A DNA stretch of 64,000 bases from Telmatactis stephensoni (GCA_029948255.1 JALIZF010001796.1:482001-546000), one strand, 5' to 3'; counted from the stretch's first letter, positions 20,544-31,655 are shown. Made by a program: numbers and translations. The notes: generated from the letters alone by a model not told the origin.

Positions 20544-21856
20544 ATGGCGTTCGTTCACCCACACTCCACCCCCTGTACGAAAAGTGAAGTGGACTTGTTT
20601 ACGGTCCCAGCAACGCAAGTCGTGGTAGACAGAGGACAGTGGATAGACCATCAACCTATCTCCACCCTATCCCCCTCCGCCCCGATTGAATACCGGATTC
20701 CAGGCACTGACAGCTACCTCGATCTCGCCAAGACCATGATCTTCGTACGTTTGAAAATCACCAAAGCCAATGGAGCCAACCTTGATGATAAAGAAAAAGT
20801 GGGCCCTGTTAACCTGTTTTTACAAAGTTTGTTCAAGCAAGTGGATGTGTACCTCAACGGCATTTTGATCACCCAGTCCACGGGGACTTACAGTTACAAA
20901 AGTATGTTGGAGACCCTTCTTAACTATGGTCCAGCAGCCAAAAAGTCCCTTCTCACAGGTAGTCTTTACTACAAAGACACAGGAGGGTCTATGGACGAAA
21001 CAGATCCCACGTCGGGTGGAACGAATCAAGGACTACAAACGCGTTACACGTTTACAGAACAGAGTTATATTGTCGACATGTGGGGTCCCCTACATTGCGA
21101 CATCCTGTACAGCGAACGCCTTTTGTTAAACCACGTCGACGTCACCTTCAAACTGACCCCCAACCAGCCAGCCTTTTCCCTCATGTCGGGAGCAGCCAGT
21201 CCAAACTACAAAATTGCCATCCAAAGTGCCGTGCTCAAAGTACGAGCAGTCAAAGTCAGCCCTACCCTACAACTGCATCATTTGAATGAACTCAAAAAAG
21301 GAGTAAACGCCAAGTACCCCATACGTAGAGTGGAGTGTAAGACGTACACCATTCCTAGAGGAAACCCCTCCCTTCACAAAGGAGATTTGTTTAACGGACA
21401 CGTCCCCAAACGTGTGGTAATTGCCATGGTGGATTCCGACGCGTTCAATGGAAGTTACTCCAAAAATCCCTACAACTTCAAGTTGTATGACACCAGTTCC
21501 GTAAAACTAAATGTGGATGGGGAAATGATACCCTTTCAAACAATCCACTTGAACGAAATTTCATGGAGGCCTATCAATCCCTCTTTTCGGGAACCGGACG
21601 AATGTTTGCAGACTCAGGGATTGATATTGATCGTTCAGAGTACATCCGAGGTTACGCCATCCTCGCCTTCGATTTAACCCCCGACCTGTGTAGTACATCC
21701 GATCATTTCAACCAGAAGCAGAAAGGAAACGTTACTCTGGAAATCCAGTTTACCAAAGGTCTTCCCAACGCCATCAACCTCATCGTGTTTGCAGAATTTG
21801 AATCCATTGTAGAAATCGACTATTCAAGACACGTGACCTTCGATTACTCAGCATGA
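20544..21856 (+). pseudogene. Major capsid (hexon-like) protein, frameshifted
   Basis: Double jelly-roll major capsid protein of Polintons/adintoviruses. The first frame (20544 to about 21565) has VDLFTVPATQVVVDRGQWI, EYRIPGTDSYLDLAKTMIFV and LFLQSLFKQVDVYLNGILI. The last third continues in a different frame, from about 21563 to the stop at 21854-21856, with LFSGTGRMFADSG and FAEFESIVEIDYSRHVTFD. A single frame change at about 21555-21570 separates them. Total coding length, about 437 residues, is typical. The break could be a mutation or a sequencing indel; no slippery-site evidence supports programmed frameshifting. Its end overlaps the protease start (ATGA). Confidence 0.92.
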
Positions 21857-22284
21857 ACACCCGCCAACGAGAAGACCTACTCAGAAACAACCCCATCACC
21901 CGTTCCCTACCCCGACACCTAGAGACCTACCCATGCGGTGTCATTGCCAATACAGACCCCAAGGGACGACCTGGACAACATTGGGTGGCGTTTTACTTGA
22001 CCAGCCCGCAAGAAGGAGAGTTTTTTGACAGTTACGGCCACGCCCCTCAATTTTACAGCCGTCATTATGTGGAGTTTTTGAATCGAAACACTCAAGACTG
22101 GACGTTTAATCGAAAAGGACTACAAAGCACTTTCACTGCAGTGTGTGGAGAATATTGTATTTTTTATTTGTTGCACCGAGCACGTGGTGTGAATAAGAAC
22201 ACGATTGTCAATGTATTTAGTTCAAATAAAGAACAGAACGACCATTTGGTCTATCGTTATGTAATGCAGTTAATGAGACAATAA
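21853..22284 (+). CDS. Adenain-like cysteine protease, 143 aa
   Basis: Capsid maturation protease of the adenain (C5/Ulp1-like) fold. The catalytic set is visible: H43 (GQHWVAF), D59 (FFDSYG), Q91 (GLQSTF) and C98 (AVCGEYC). The length is short but all catalytic blocks are present. It overlaps the end of the major capsid gene by 4 nt, ending the rightward structural cluster. Its 3' end and stop lie at the start of a 259-bp tandem duplication. Intact. Confidence 0.9.
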   Translation: MNTRQREDLLRNNPITRSLPRHLETYPCGVIANTDPKGRPGQHWVAFYLTSPQEGEFFDSYGHAPQFYSRHYVEFLNRNTQDWTFNRKGLQSTFTAVCGEYCIFYLLHRARGVNKNTIVNVFSSNKEQNDHLVYRYVMQLMRQ

Positions 22285-22794
22285 ATATGGTTTGAAAAAC
22301 CTTTATTGAGTTGTTTGATGTTTACAAATTAATAATAGGAAATCCAATCGAGTCCTCGTTTGGGAGGAACGTTCAATCTCCGCCTCTGTAAAGAGGGAGA
22401 AATGGGTCGTTTTCTGGGTCGTGGAGGTGGTGTGGGAACCAGGGATTCCCCCAGGGGAGTTGAGGGGGAACGTTGACTTCCGGTCTTGTACAAAGACATC
22501 AATCTCCTTCGGTCTTCATTACGTATAAAATCTTCGACAATAAATATGGTTTGAAAAACCTTTATTGAGTTGTTTGATGTTTACAAATTAATAATAGGAA
22601 ATCCAATCGAGTCCTCGTTTGGGAGGAACGTTCAATCTCCGCCTCTGTAAAGAGGGAGAAATGGGTCGTTTTCTGGGTCGTGGAGGTGGTGTGGGAACCA
22701 GGGATTCCCCCAGGGGAGTTGAGGGGGAACGTTGACTTCCGGTCTTGTACAAAGACATCAATCTCCTTCGGTCTTCATTACGTATAAAATCTTC
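22277..22794. repeat. Two tandem 259-bp copies
   Basis: 22277-22535 is repeated at 22536-22794, with no difference seen by eye. The unit begins GACAATAAATATGGTTTGAA and ends TATAAAATCTTCG. It spans the last codons' surroundings of the protease and the 3' end of the leftward gene 22588-23379. Only the second copy is in frame with that gene; the first is a detached tail. Confidence 0.93.
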
Positions 22795-23379
22795 GGGAGT
22801 GTTCAAATAAGCTAAAGCTCGAGTAAAGTCATCTCTTCCAGTAGGTGAGAACGTCCTCCGGGACCTCAAAACATCATTGACAAGATCGGTGATACTTGAT
22901 CCTGGTATGGGTTTTCCCCCCAAGGAGACCACGCCCTTATCATCCCACCGAATGGCGTCCGGTGACTTTTTGATCCACTGTAGAAGTCCGTCGGCTTGAC
23001 TCTTGAACCTATTGGGGACCGTCTTCAATATCTCGGAATCACTAACCGGCTGTGGTTGGGATTCCTGTGGTTGGGATTCCTGTGGTAGTGGTGGTTGTTG
23101 GGTACCCTGTGTTGAGGACGTCTCCGTGGCCGAATGGATTTTCACCGTCGGAACGTAACTCTCTCGTTGTTCTTGTAAATTGAGAAAACGTTGAAACTGC
23201 TGTTCGTGAGTTTTCAGTTTGATGTCATCTGGCACGTTGGGGTCCGCTAGAGTTTGACTCATTTGCTGGTTGAGGGCACTCATGGACTTGACCAGAGGGG
23301 AGGTTTGGAGATCCACTTTTTGATGTATTAAATTCATCACCTCTTCTGGGACTAGAAGCATTTTTCGTGTGTACTTCAT
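22588..23379 (-). CDS. Polinton accessory protein of unknown function, 263 aa
   Basis: The N-terminal MLLVPEEVMNLIHQ begins a helical, coiled-coil-like region (to about residue 75). A Gln/Pro/Ser-rich linker follows (QPPLPQESQPQ), then a compact domain with DAIRWDDKGVVSLGGKPIPG and ITDLVNDVLRSRRTFSPTGR, and a basic C-terminus with PRPRKRP. Proteins of this layout recur in cnidarian Polinton-like elements, but I know of no assigned role. Its start overlaps the upstream small gene by ATGA. Intact; its 3' end is duplicated at 22277-22535. Confidence 0.7.
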   Translation of the reverse strand: MKYTRKMLLVPEEVMNLIHQKVDLQTSPLVKSMSALNQQMSQTLADPNVPDDIKLKTHEQQFQRFLNLQEQRESYVPTVKIHSATETSSTQGTQQPPLPQESQPQESQPQPVSDSEILKTVPNRFKSQADGLLQWIKKSPDAIRWDDKGVVSLGGKPIPGSSITDLVNDVLRSRRTFSPTGRDDFTRALAYLNTPEDFIRNEDRRRLMSLYKTGSQRSPSTPLGESLVPTPPPRPRKRPISPSLQRRRLNVPPKRGLDWISYY

Positions 23380-23705
23380 TTTATCAATAAACTTCCGAGG
23401 GCGGATAACACAGGGGGCAGAAGGAGGCCTAAGAGATTTCCACCACTTTGATTGAGTTTCTCTTTCTTGGTTTTTAAGGACACTTTCTTATCCGCTAAGG
23501 CTCTCAAAAGAGACTTGTAACGTCTCAACTTCTTTTTCTGTGTTGGGTTGACTGGTACAACTCATTGTAGCACGTTGAGGGAGATCTCAGCCAAACACTT
23601 GATCAAATCCACGTGACAGGTGGCTAAAATGGACTTTCTCTGTTTTGGACTGGAACGGGCCAAGACACGGAGTAAATCCAAGTTGTGTTTCATGCGCTGA
23701 GACAT
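23376..23705 (-). pseudogene. Small Polinton protein with an in-frame stop
   Basis: From ATG 23705 the frame gives MSQRMKHNLDLLRVLARSSP, reaches TGA at codon 48, and then stays open in the same frame to a TGA overlapping the next gene's ATG. The downstream part is basic (KKKLRRYKSLLRALADKKVS) and ends in a hydrophobic glycine-rich tail (LLGLLLPPVLSALGSLLI). The continued open frame and four-base overlap argue that this was one gene of about 109 residues. Function unknown; the hydrophobic end suggests a membrane-active peptide. Confidence 0.6.
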
Positions 23706-23738
23706 GATCAAATGATTTAAGTTCTCTTGTGTTGGGGT

Positions 23739-24578
23739 TTAAGTACGTTTCACGTACACCACTTGTTGCTCATCCGGAAAAATAGACGTTCGTAAACGCA
23801 GGCTGTCGGGTGTGGAATTATGAAAATCCAGAAGGAGCTAGGAGTGTGGAAGCTGTGTAGCATCTTCGTAACTCTCTAACACGTGGGGAACCGCCCTTGG
23901 AAACGCTTGTCGTGCCAACGTGGAGATCCCGAGGGAATCCCTCGGGTTTTTAAAGGCTACAATGTAGTGGGTGTTGAGAGAGATGGTTCTGGAGTGTTTA
24001 CCACCATGATACAAATTTTGAGCCAGTCTCAGACAAGAAATTCGTTTATGGTGAGAACCCCTCGTTATGAATTCCATCATATCGTTGTTGGATAAACATT
24101 CGTTCATCAGGTCGTCTAAGACGATCAGGCCAGGGGTCTTCTCGAAGAGTGCGTAAATATCTTCAGGAAACCCCTTGTAAAAGGTCAGGTTGGGAATTTC
24201 CTTCTCCATGATCAGAAAACGCGGCTGGAATTCTCCATAACAATAAACAATCTGTTCTATTTTCTCATCAAACATGTCATCCAAATTTCGCAATAATCGT
24301 TCACAAAAGGTGGTTTTACCACAACCGCTGGCCCCACACACGGCGATGGAGCAAGGAAATTTAAATCGAACGTCCATCATGGGTGAAGGATGATGGACAA
24401 CTGAGCTCTCGTTCGGGGTACGTGAGTATTTATGGAACCGCAATTTGGCTTTTTGCAACCAGGGTTTTCTTTCTTCCGAAGTCAACAAATGAACGTCAGC
24501 CAAATGGTTGGCCAGTCTTAATAATTGAGTTTTAGAACAACCGGGAACGGGGCAGTCTTTTCGCCTCCGCTGCATCAT
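23739..24578 (-). pseudogene. FtsK/HerA-type packaging ATPase with in-frame amber stop
   Basis: A33-like genome-packaging ATPase. N-terminal zinc-finger-like CPVPGC...H...VH (C9, C14, H25, H30), Walker A GASGCGKT (residues 82-89), Walker B LIVLDD (151-156), then a sensor-like SHHKRISCLRLAQNLYHG. TAG at 23838-23840 ends the protein early; the same frame remains open to TAA at 23739-23741, with sequence like the end of the family. So a single nonsense mutation, or a reading error, removes about 33 residues. Leftward, downstream of PolB. Confidence 0.9.
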
Positions 24579-24639
24579 GGTAAATGATTGATACTGTAAA
24601 ATGTGTTGTCTTTTAAAGGGGTACTCGATTTTACTGTAC

Positions 24640-24810
24640 TCTCACGTTTAAGAACCCGTGGGAGGACCAGTCGGGCCACTTTTTCATGTTTAAAAACCCA
24701 CGGGAGGGCCAGTCGGGCCACTTTTTCACGTTTGAGAACCCACGGGTGGGCCAGTCGGGCCACTTTTTCACGTTTGAGAACCCGCAGGAGGGCCACTTTT
24801 TCATGTAGGA
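24640..24810. repeat. Four 42-bp tandem repeats
   Basis: Units carry CGGGCCACTTTTTCACGTTT and GAGAACCCACGGG. The period is 14 codons, so both strands show repetitive open frames (24575-24826 minus, 24603-24860 plus). They sit between the ATPase start and the PolB end, so they may include the ATPase promoter. Confidence 0.85.
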
Positions 24811-24950
24811 GACATAGAAACCACACGTTGTGTTGTTTTAAATGGTTTATTTTTCCATAATATTATCTATTTACAAATTGACAAGGATATTGACTAATTC
24901 TAAATCATGTTCTGTTAATGTGACGTGGGTGTGACCATACGCTAGGGTGG

Positions 24951-27900
24951 TCACCCCATCATCATGATGTATCGTTTATCGTCATAGGGGCTAAGGCCTA
25001 TCTTATTCATATTGATGGTATAAATTTGATGTTTGTAACTACGTAGTTGTTTCATGTTATTAATAGTTCGTTTTTTCTGAAACAAACACTCTCTATAGTG
25101 GGCGTGTCGTATGTCCCGTTTCGTAACATGTTTGGCGATTCCTTTCGCGGTTTTTTTCTCCACTTCTTTTCCCTCTTCGTGGTATAGGAGGGAGTACATC
25201 TTGGGTCGCAGACCAATAAACTCCTCAATGGGTATTCCCTGGGTCTCTTCTTTCATTTTCCAGGACTTTCTTGTTCCTTGTACTGTACAGGGGGTGGTCT
25301 CTGGGGTACTCTGATGTATCAAACAGGTCTACGTCTTGATACATGTCCTGGTAAATGTCCTCGGTCTTGATTTCATAACACAAGGAATCGGTGTCTGTGA
25401 ACAGTAGTTTACACTTGTCTTCATACTTAGATTTTATATACTTGTAATGAAAGTCGTACATCAGGACTTTGGACAGGTCCAGGATACAGAACCCCACGTA
25501 GATGGGGCGGTTGAGGTACAGGGAAGGTTTTTTCATGTTGACGGCCACCAAATTCTCATCAAAAATTCTGAAGTAGTCAAACAGCGGCGATGCAGTCAGT
25601 TTCTTGAGTTGTTTTTTTTCTGTGTTGATGAGTTTCACGTTTCACACGCTTCCTCAGGTTTCCATGGTCTTACCAAATATGGAATTATTCATCACATTTG
25701 AAAAAATATTTTTCAAAATCATTATGTGCATGCTTTCGCTTCTCTGTATTGAAGTCAATGTAGGTCTTCAACCATGGGGATTGATTGAAACCGAGGACAC
25801 GGTGAATTTTTTTAAGTTTCATGCCCAAGGACAAGTACTGCTGCAGGTTGCGGTAATGTAGGATGTAATGGTCTTTATCGTTCAGGTTGGGGACCAGTTT
25901 CTCCGATGGAGTGTACTTCATTTTTAAATCCTTCATGAGTTGGTTGCAGTAGGGGGACAACCAGTCTTTGGGAACGCGGATTCTTTCTGCCGCCAATGGA
26001 TAATCTGAGTGCTTGCCGTGGAGGTCTTTAGGATACTCTAAGTCCACCTCCAAAATGTACCCCTCTGTACCATCGGGGGGGAGGGTCATGAGGGTCTCCT
26101 GTAACTCATCGATCTCTTGAGGGGTCAACCACCCAAAGTTGTTGACTGGGAGTGACTCACACATGGCAGTACCATATAAATTATTCATATCTAAATACAT
26201 GATATAGTTATTGGGTTCTTCTGGAGTGAAGGTGTCTACATAGGGATTGTTGGCTTTGACATACCGATGAGTGATCATCGAAATGCCGCCGCGTAATCCT
26301 TGCTCGACAAACAAATGTTGGTCGTAATCTTGTAAAAGTTCTAACTCAACCCCAGTCATTTTCAAACACGCCGTCCATGCTAGACCGGGGGCGGTGTAAA
26401 AGTGACCTGGGTCGAGCTGGTAATACTCCAAACACAGGAGTCTGAAATTCTCAAACACGTCGGCTAACAATAGGACATCCGACTTCAAGTACAAATCGTG
26501 ATAATCCCCCAAGTGACGGCATTGAAAGGTTTGAAACACCTGTTGCGCGTGCTCGTACTCACTTTCAGACACGGTCGTCCCCTTTAACGAACTGTAAAAG
26601 TGATTGATGGCTGGCAATCTGGGTTCGTCAAACCTTTCAAACCCGTCCATGTACTCGTACGGATATATGCCCTTTTTTAATAAAAGGTGGATTTTGTCGC
26701 TGTCGACATATCTCGTGAGGGTTTTAAATTTATCGAGTCCCTCCTTACTTAAATTATCCACCAGGCGTTCCAAGGAACTGTTTAAAAACTGAAGGGAGTC
26801 GATAAATACTAAATTGCCCACCGAAAAGGAAATGTACTTCTCAGTATTATTGGGAATGCAAGTAATTTTTTCCGATTTGATTTTGCCCAATCCCTGCATG
26901 ATCAAGTGGCTGTCATACCCGCGGAGGTTGTGGAAGACCACAGGGATTTTTCCCGTGAATTTATAATTTAAATTGCACTCGTTGTGGGCGGGACCTCGGT
27001 ACATTCCCGTCAGGTGACAGTGGTCGCGCACCCGATCTGCACCCAGGGGAGTTTTGTAAATATGACAGTCACTTGCCTGCTGAAATTGCTGCTCCTGCTC
27101 TGGGGTGATGACCATGGGAGTCACGTGATTGGTGATTTGACTGATCCGTTTTTCTTCCTGTAACACACACTGTAAAAATTTGTCGACACAGTCTTCCCCT
27201 CGATACACCACCGGGGGCTGGTTGTACTGGTCCACCGTGGACACCACCACATACCCAAACCCACACGGTTGGTGATGTTGGGTTTTCTGTGTCTTACATG
27301 TATTGCCCTGTAAAGAGGTGCTCTGATAGGGAATTAAGTTAGACTCAAAGTCGGCATAAATGATAAAGGGCACTCTGAGTTTTTTATGCACCTCTTTAAA
27401 GGCCAGGCTCGCCTGGTCTTCGTCAGGCAATATGATTTTTTGAGGACCATGAACTGCGCAGTTTGGCTCATGATCCTGTAACAAATCTGGCCTGACGAAG
27501 CCATGCAAGCAGTATACGCAATGGTACATTCTATGTTGATAATTAGTCATGCTATTCAACAAACGATCTAAATCTCTAATGAGGCAATAATGTCTCTTAT
27601 CTTGATGGGCATACAACAGTAAATTTACGTGATGTTCTTGCTTGTTCTTGGTGATGTATAGGGGAAACAGTTCATTATCTTCATACCCAAACACGTTGAC
27701 GCTAACACCATTCTGGCGTTCGAATTTGGGGATGTGGTTGATTTGGACCGGGTAGTCTATCTCATCCATGTTGAGGTCGGATTCGTAGGGGAGGTAGTGG
27801 TGGACCCGGTGTGGAGCGAATCCATGGGGGACGGGGTGGAGGGCGGCCAGTACAGACCACAGGAAACATTTCTGGTCCTCATTCTGAATGTTGAGGACCG

Positions 27901-28423
27901 CTTTCTTGTCTTTCATTCTTTTAGGGAGGGGCATGTACATTGCCCCTCGTAATGGGGTGTAGGTGGCCACGCCCACATCCAGGTGGAGGACCTGGCCCAA
28001 TTGCCACCCACTCCCTTCACGTTGGTACTCGAGGAAGGAGGTTTTGATTTTCTCGACTGCCTCGTTGTACGCTTTTTCGATGTCGTGAGAGTGGGTGGTG
28101 GTGTTACACACACTTCTAAAGTGTGGGGTGGACACTTGATCTTCTCCTTCGGGGGAGGACTTGACCATTTGGACATTACTGCTGAGGAACCATTTGATGC
28201 CACGGTGTTGATTTAATTGTTTTTGAAGTTGGTTTATAATTTTTTTCTTTTTCCCCTGCAGGGTGAGGAGGAGGTCGTATTTTTCTTGTTTATTTGGATT
28301 ATACTTGTGGATGGTGGCGTTGTTGTTCAGGGCGCATTCTTTCTCTTGTCCACCCCCCTCTTGTTCGTCTCCCAGGAGAGGCTCGGTCCACTCCTCCGCC
28401 ATTTCGTCTGGAATGTGGGTGAG
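24951..28423 (-). pseudogene. Protein-primed DNA polymerase B, frameshifted
   Basis: Replicative pPolB of the Polinton. The main frame (25685-28402, 905 aa) shows a zinc-finger-like HCVYC...H...C (about 294-315), ExoI YADFE (349-353), an HNH-like DHCHLTGMYRGPAHNECN (460-477), ExoII NLRGYD (492-497), ExoIII YLKSDV (638-643) and Pol A YLDMNNLYG (736-744). The palm continues in other frames: 25225-25638 with Pol C FTDTDSL, then 24951-25322. At least two frame breaks lie at about 25640-25690 and 25225-25330, so the enzyme cannot be made whole. Upstream, 28403-28423 continues the frame to a splice acceptor; see the exon at 29156. Confidence 0.93.
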
Positions 28424-28433
28424 CTGAGAAAAA

Positions 28434-28449
28434 TGAATGAATAAATAAA

Positions 28450-28521
<72 letters not shown>

Positions 28522-28627
28522 ATGAATGAATGAATGAATGAATGAATGAATGAATGAATGAATGAATGAATGAATAAATGAATAAATAAATTGATAAATT
28601 GATAAATAAATATACAAATAAATAAAA
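28434..28627. repeat. (TAAA)n/(TGAA)n microsatellite
   Basis: About 190 bp of AAAT, then GAAT, then AAAT tetranucleotides. Confidence 0.95.
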
Positions 28628-28855
28628 CTTTAACCCTATTAGACAAGGCGCATTTTCGAGAAATCAGATACCTGGAGGCATTTTGGGGTAGAGGCTGGTA
28701 ACATAACTATTCTAAACCGATTTTTCATGCTGAATCCGAATATGACTGTTACCAAGACGTATTCTGCAATCTTATACGTGTAAGGCGTGTTTTGTGAATT
28801 GCTACAGTCATTTCATACTAACGGCTTTTTCATGTAATTCCAAAAGTGTCATTAT

Positions 28856-28893
28856 TAATACTACTACTACTACTATTATCATCATCATCATCA

Positions 28894-28924
<31 letters not shown>

Positions 28925-28968
28925 TATTATTATTACCATCATTTTTATGTGCGCATTATTATTTTGTG
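28856..28968. repeat. Trinucleotide microsatellite (ACT, ATC, ATT)n
   Basis: Consecutive tracts of TAC, TCA and TTA triplets inside the PolB intron. Confidence 0.95.
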
Positions 28969-29155
28969 CGCAGGTATGATTTTTAATGTGTGCATTATCA
29001 ATTAGGCGTGCAGGGACGTGGGGTTCCTGTGGAGATAATGTATGTGTGTAGATGAGGCTTATGAATGCTCTGTGGTTTGGTGCCACACGTCAATGGTTAT
29101 TTCAATTCTTTGTATTACACTCTGTTCACTGTGGACACATAAACTGTGTACTTAC

Positions 29156-29388
29156 TTCATAATCAATCAGTTCTTGGCCGGACAGTTTTGGTTTCTTTAC
29201 ATCAGGTGAGTTCTCATCCTTTTCGTGTTCCATTTTACGTTTCATTGACGTCCTTCCGTTGCACACTAAATCGTGTCTTTTAAGGTCATACTTGTCTCTA
29301 AACTGAGCACCACAATTACCACAGGTCTGTTTAATGTTCAGGTGTACATTGTTGTAATGGCGAACAAGACCTCGTTTGTGTTTGTACT
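29156..29388 (-). pseudogene. PolB N-terminal exon with zinc-finger segment, cut by a repeat
   Basis: The minus frame reads YKHKRGLVRHYNNVH, then CGNCGAQFRDKYDLKRHDLVC (a C2HC-type finger), then a Lys-rich linker with KKPKLSG, and ends at the donor 29156. Polinton polymerases often have such fingers before the exonuclease domain. Its 5' part is displaced by the 29389-31317 repeat; a further finger-like YQCSHC lies at 31318-31373. Confidence 0.7.
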
Positions 29389-31317
29389 TTTTGTGGTTGC
29401 TGGCTTAGTAGCCAAGCAACCATAATGCCATCACCTGTGTAAGTCCGTAAACTCTTACGATGGGAGAACGAAGTTGACACGAAGTCATGTATTCGGGAGG
29501 CATCGGATGGTTACGAAATTGGCCGAGGTTTGTTTGATTACTTTTGGACGATTTGTGATGTATTTCAAGAAGGATCTGCCTTTTATAGTCAAAAGTTGCT
29601 ATTATTCTATAAAGTATTTCTGCTTGAGCGAAAGATCTTGCAAGTTTTTTGATAAACATTGAGTTTACGAAGACATTCTGAACGAACTACGCCGAAAACC
29701 CGACGTGCAAGCATGGGCAACTATTGAGAGCTTATCAGATTATGGGGTGAGTTCATACCACTTAGAATAAAATAATCTTGTGCTATTTTGCATGCACAGC
29801 CAGATATAGCTTTCAGCGATGTACACAAGTTCTTTTTGAGTTGTGATTTGGCAGATTTCTGTAATGTTTGTGGAGAATTTCCAGCGCTGGTCGATCGCAC
29901 TGGCGATTGCTGGTTCTACTAGAAGCTACTAGAAAGCATTTTAAAATAAGAACAAACATTTTTTTCTAATTTTCCTATATTTCTTTGCATTCCTGCCAAT
30001 AATTTCACTGTTAATTAGTTTTGAAACCTCGAAATGTTTACTCTTTGAAGTTTAAACAAAGGGAGCCCAAGCTCTCCGTGACGGAACTGGGGTTTCTCAA
30101 TAATGCATTTTCTAATAGAAATATTCAAATAATATTTACTTTTCGTACATGGTGTCTTTGTGCGTCCTTTAGGGATGTCTCTATCGAGTATTGGTCATTT
30201 TTACAATTGAGTCGGGTGCTCTTTTCAAGTATTATATTTTTGTTTTTGTCACGGTGTTGTCATGCAAGGTGTGCAGAATCCCCCTTGTACTTGGAATCTT
30301 GATTTTCTTGCGAAGAACTTTCATTTGTGTGCTTTTACGTTCATGTTTATTTTTTATAAACTGTATTTAGTTACTTCAAATTACACCTATTTTCAAAATT
30401 ACGCGACCTTTGCAGACGACACTTGAATGGCTTTTTCAGTGTTTTGACTACCGTCAATCAAATCTCCGACTATTCGTTCTCCCTAAAGCAAGCTTAAATT
30501 TACATCAAAAGTCGGAAAATGCTAAATGTTCTGTTAATAAATTCAAGTTTGCTTTGTTTATGAATTTGGAAAGCTAAAATTTTACAAATTCTAGTCGTTA
30601 AAATTTGATTGACAGAAGCTTAAAATCCAGACAAGCCATCGCCATAGGTCGCGTAATTTTGAAATTGGGAGTAAATGAATATGAATAGTTTTGTCATCTT
30701 AACAGGTAAAACCATTCAGTAGCAAATCATTTTGAATTTAAACAATGGTTGTGTGTTTAGTCAGGATTGAATTTAAACTTTCTCAATAGCCAGCATAGCA
30801 GACCCTCTAGGTGACTGAGGGCGAGGGGAAAGGGGAGGGAGGAGGAGGGAGAAGAGAGGGTGCCTTTCCCCATATCACCCAGTCCCCTTGAGGGTCAGCT
30901 ATGCAGGCTGCTTTCTAAATTAATTGCTATTAGATTACCGCTTAATTGACAATTTTTGCATTGTTCCCAGTTTACCAATTGAAATTTTCTTTTGTGTCTA
31001 CTTGACTTTTAGGTATGGAATCTATACATGTCTATAATCAAGGGCAGATCAAGGGGGGGGGGGGGGAGGGGGTTACCCCTGGGTTAAAATACTCAAACTT
31101 CCCATACCCTAATGGAGGAGATCAAATGCTCCCATCCCTGAGAAAAGAGAATGAAATCATAAAAGTTTTTTTTTCAATGGAGAAAAATGACCATTCTATT
31201 GACTACTGCATTATAAGAATAAACTCAAATCCATTACTGATGATTTTTTAGTTGTAATTTACTATTTATTGCCTTAAGAGCCTTGTTACAGCAACCACAT
31301 GACCTCTTAGAGGGCTT
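29389..31317 (-). mobile_element. 1.9-kb dispersed repeat, copy 1
   Basis: Matches 36624-39188 in inverted orientation in several blocks: the outer end (TTTTTGTGGTTGCTGGCTTA), the TTCCTATATTTCTTTGCATT block, the AAGGTGTGCAGAATCCCCC block and the inner end (CCTCTTAGAGGGCTTTT). It has inserted in the PolB zinc-finger exon. It has no recognised protein; it contains a purine-rich GGGAGGGAGGAGG tract (30819-30860) and a poly-G run at 31054-31070. Confidence 0.75.
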
Positions 31318-31373
31318 TTGTTAATACAATGACTGCATTGGTAGGCCAGTTGGCCTGCTTCACTGATAAACAT
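31318..31373 (-). pseudogene. First PolB exon fragment with YQCSHC
   Basis: From ATG 31373 the frame reads MFISEAGQLAYQCSHC and then runs into the repeat. Read with the finger segment at 29156-29388, it looks like the 5' end of the same exon. Short, so moderate confidence. Confidence 0.5.
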
Positions 31374-31473
31374 GTTGTCCGGCCATTTGATTGATTGATG
31401 CTTGTTTTCTTCTCTTGAACTTGTTTGCTTAGTAGTCGAAACTGTGAATGAAGTTGGGGCTCTGTGTTTCCCG

Positions 31474-31655
31474 TTTTATAGTCGAAGTTTATCACTCATA
31501 GTTTAAAAATAGATCCCTATTGCACCACGATCTATTCTAAAAATAGGCATGACTCCCATGGAGAAAAATAAGTGGTACGAGGTTTCCATACCACACGGGA
31601 GGTGTTCTAAAAATAAAACTTAAGGAGAATCGGATTACAGTTGTTCTAAAAGTAG
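31474..31655 (-). promoter_or_regulatory. Candidate PolB promoter: TATA box plus MEF2-like boxes
   Basis: On the minus strand, TATAAAA at 31474-31480 lies about 100 bp before the ATG at 31373. Upstream are MEF2-like boxes at 31503-31512, 31537-31546 (CTAAAAATAG), 31617-31626 and 31646-31655. The order (boxes, TATA, start) fits a leftward promoter. Confidence 0.5.

Larger units (their letters stand above)
28424..29155 (-). other. Apparent phase-0 spliceosomal intron in PolB
   Basis: On the minus strand the donor is GAA|GTAAGTAC (intron starts at 29155) and the acceptor is TTTTTCTCAG| (ends at 28424), after a pyrimidine tract. Both flanking frames are open and in phase 0. The intron holds (TAAA)n/(TGAA)n at 28434-28627 and a trinucleotide tract (ATT/ATC)n at 28856-28968. 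Confidence 0.65.

Noticed and set aside
21555..21570. Programmed frameshift in the major capsid gene
   Set aside because: No clear slippery heptamer with downstream structure was seen, and other genes of the element are also broken, so mutation or sequencing error is simpler.
23838..23840. Stop-codon readthrough in the ATPase
   Set aside because: The sequence after TAG has no recognised readthrough signal; with other lesions nearby, a nonsense mutation is more likely.
24640..24810. CRISPR-like array
   Set aside because: The units are contiguous tandem repeats without unique spacers, in a eukaryotic transposon.
28299..28646. 115-aa minus-strand frame FIHLFIHSFIHSF
   Set aside because: It is a translation of the (TAAA)n/(TGAA)n microsatellite.
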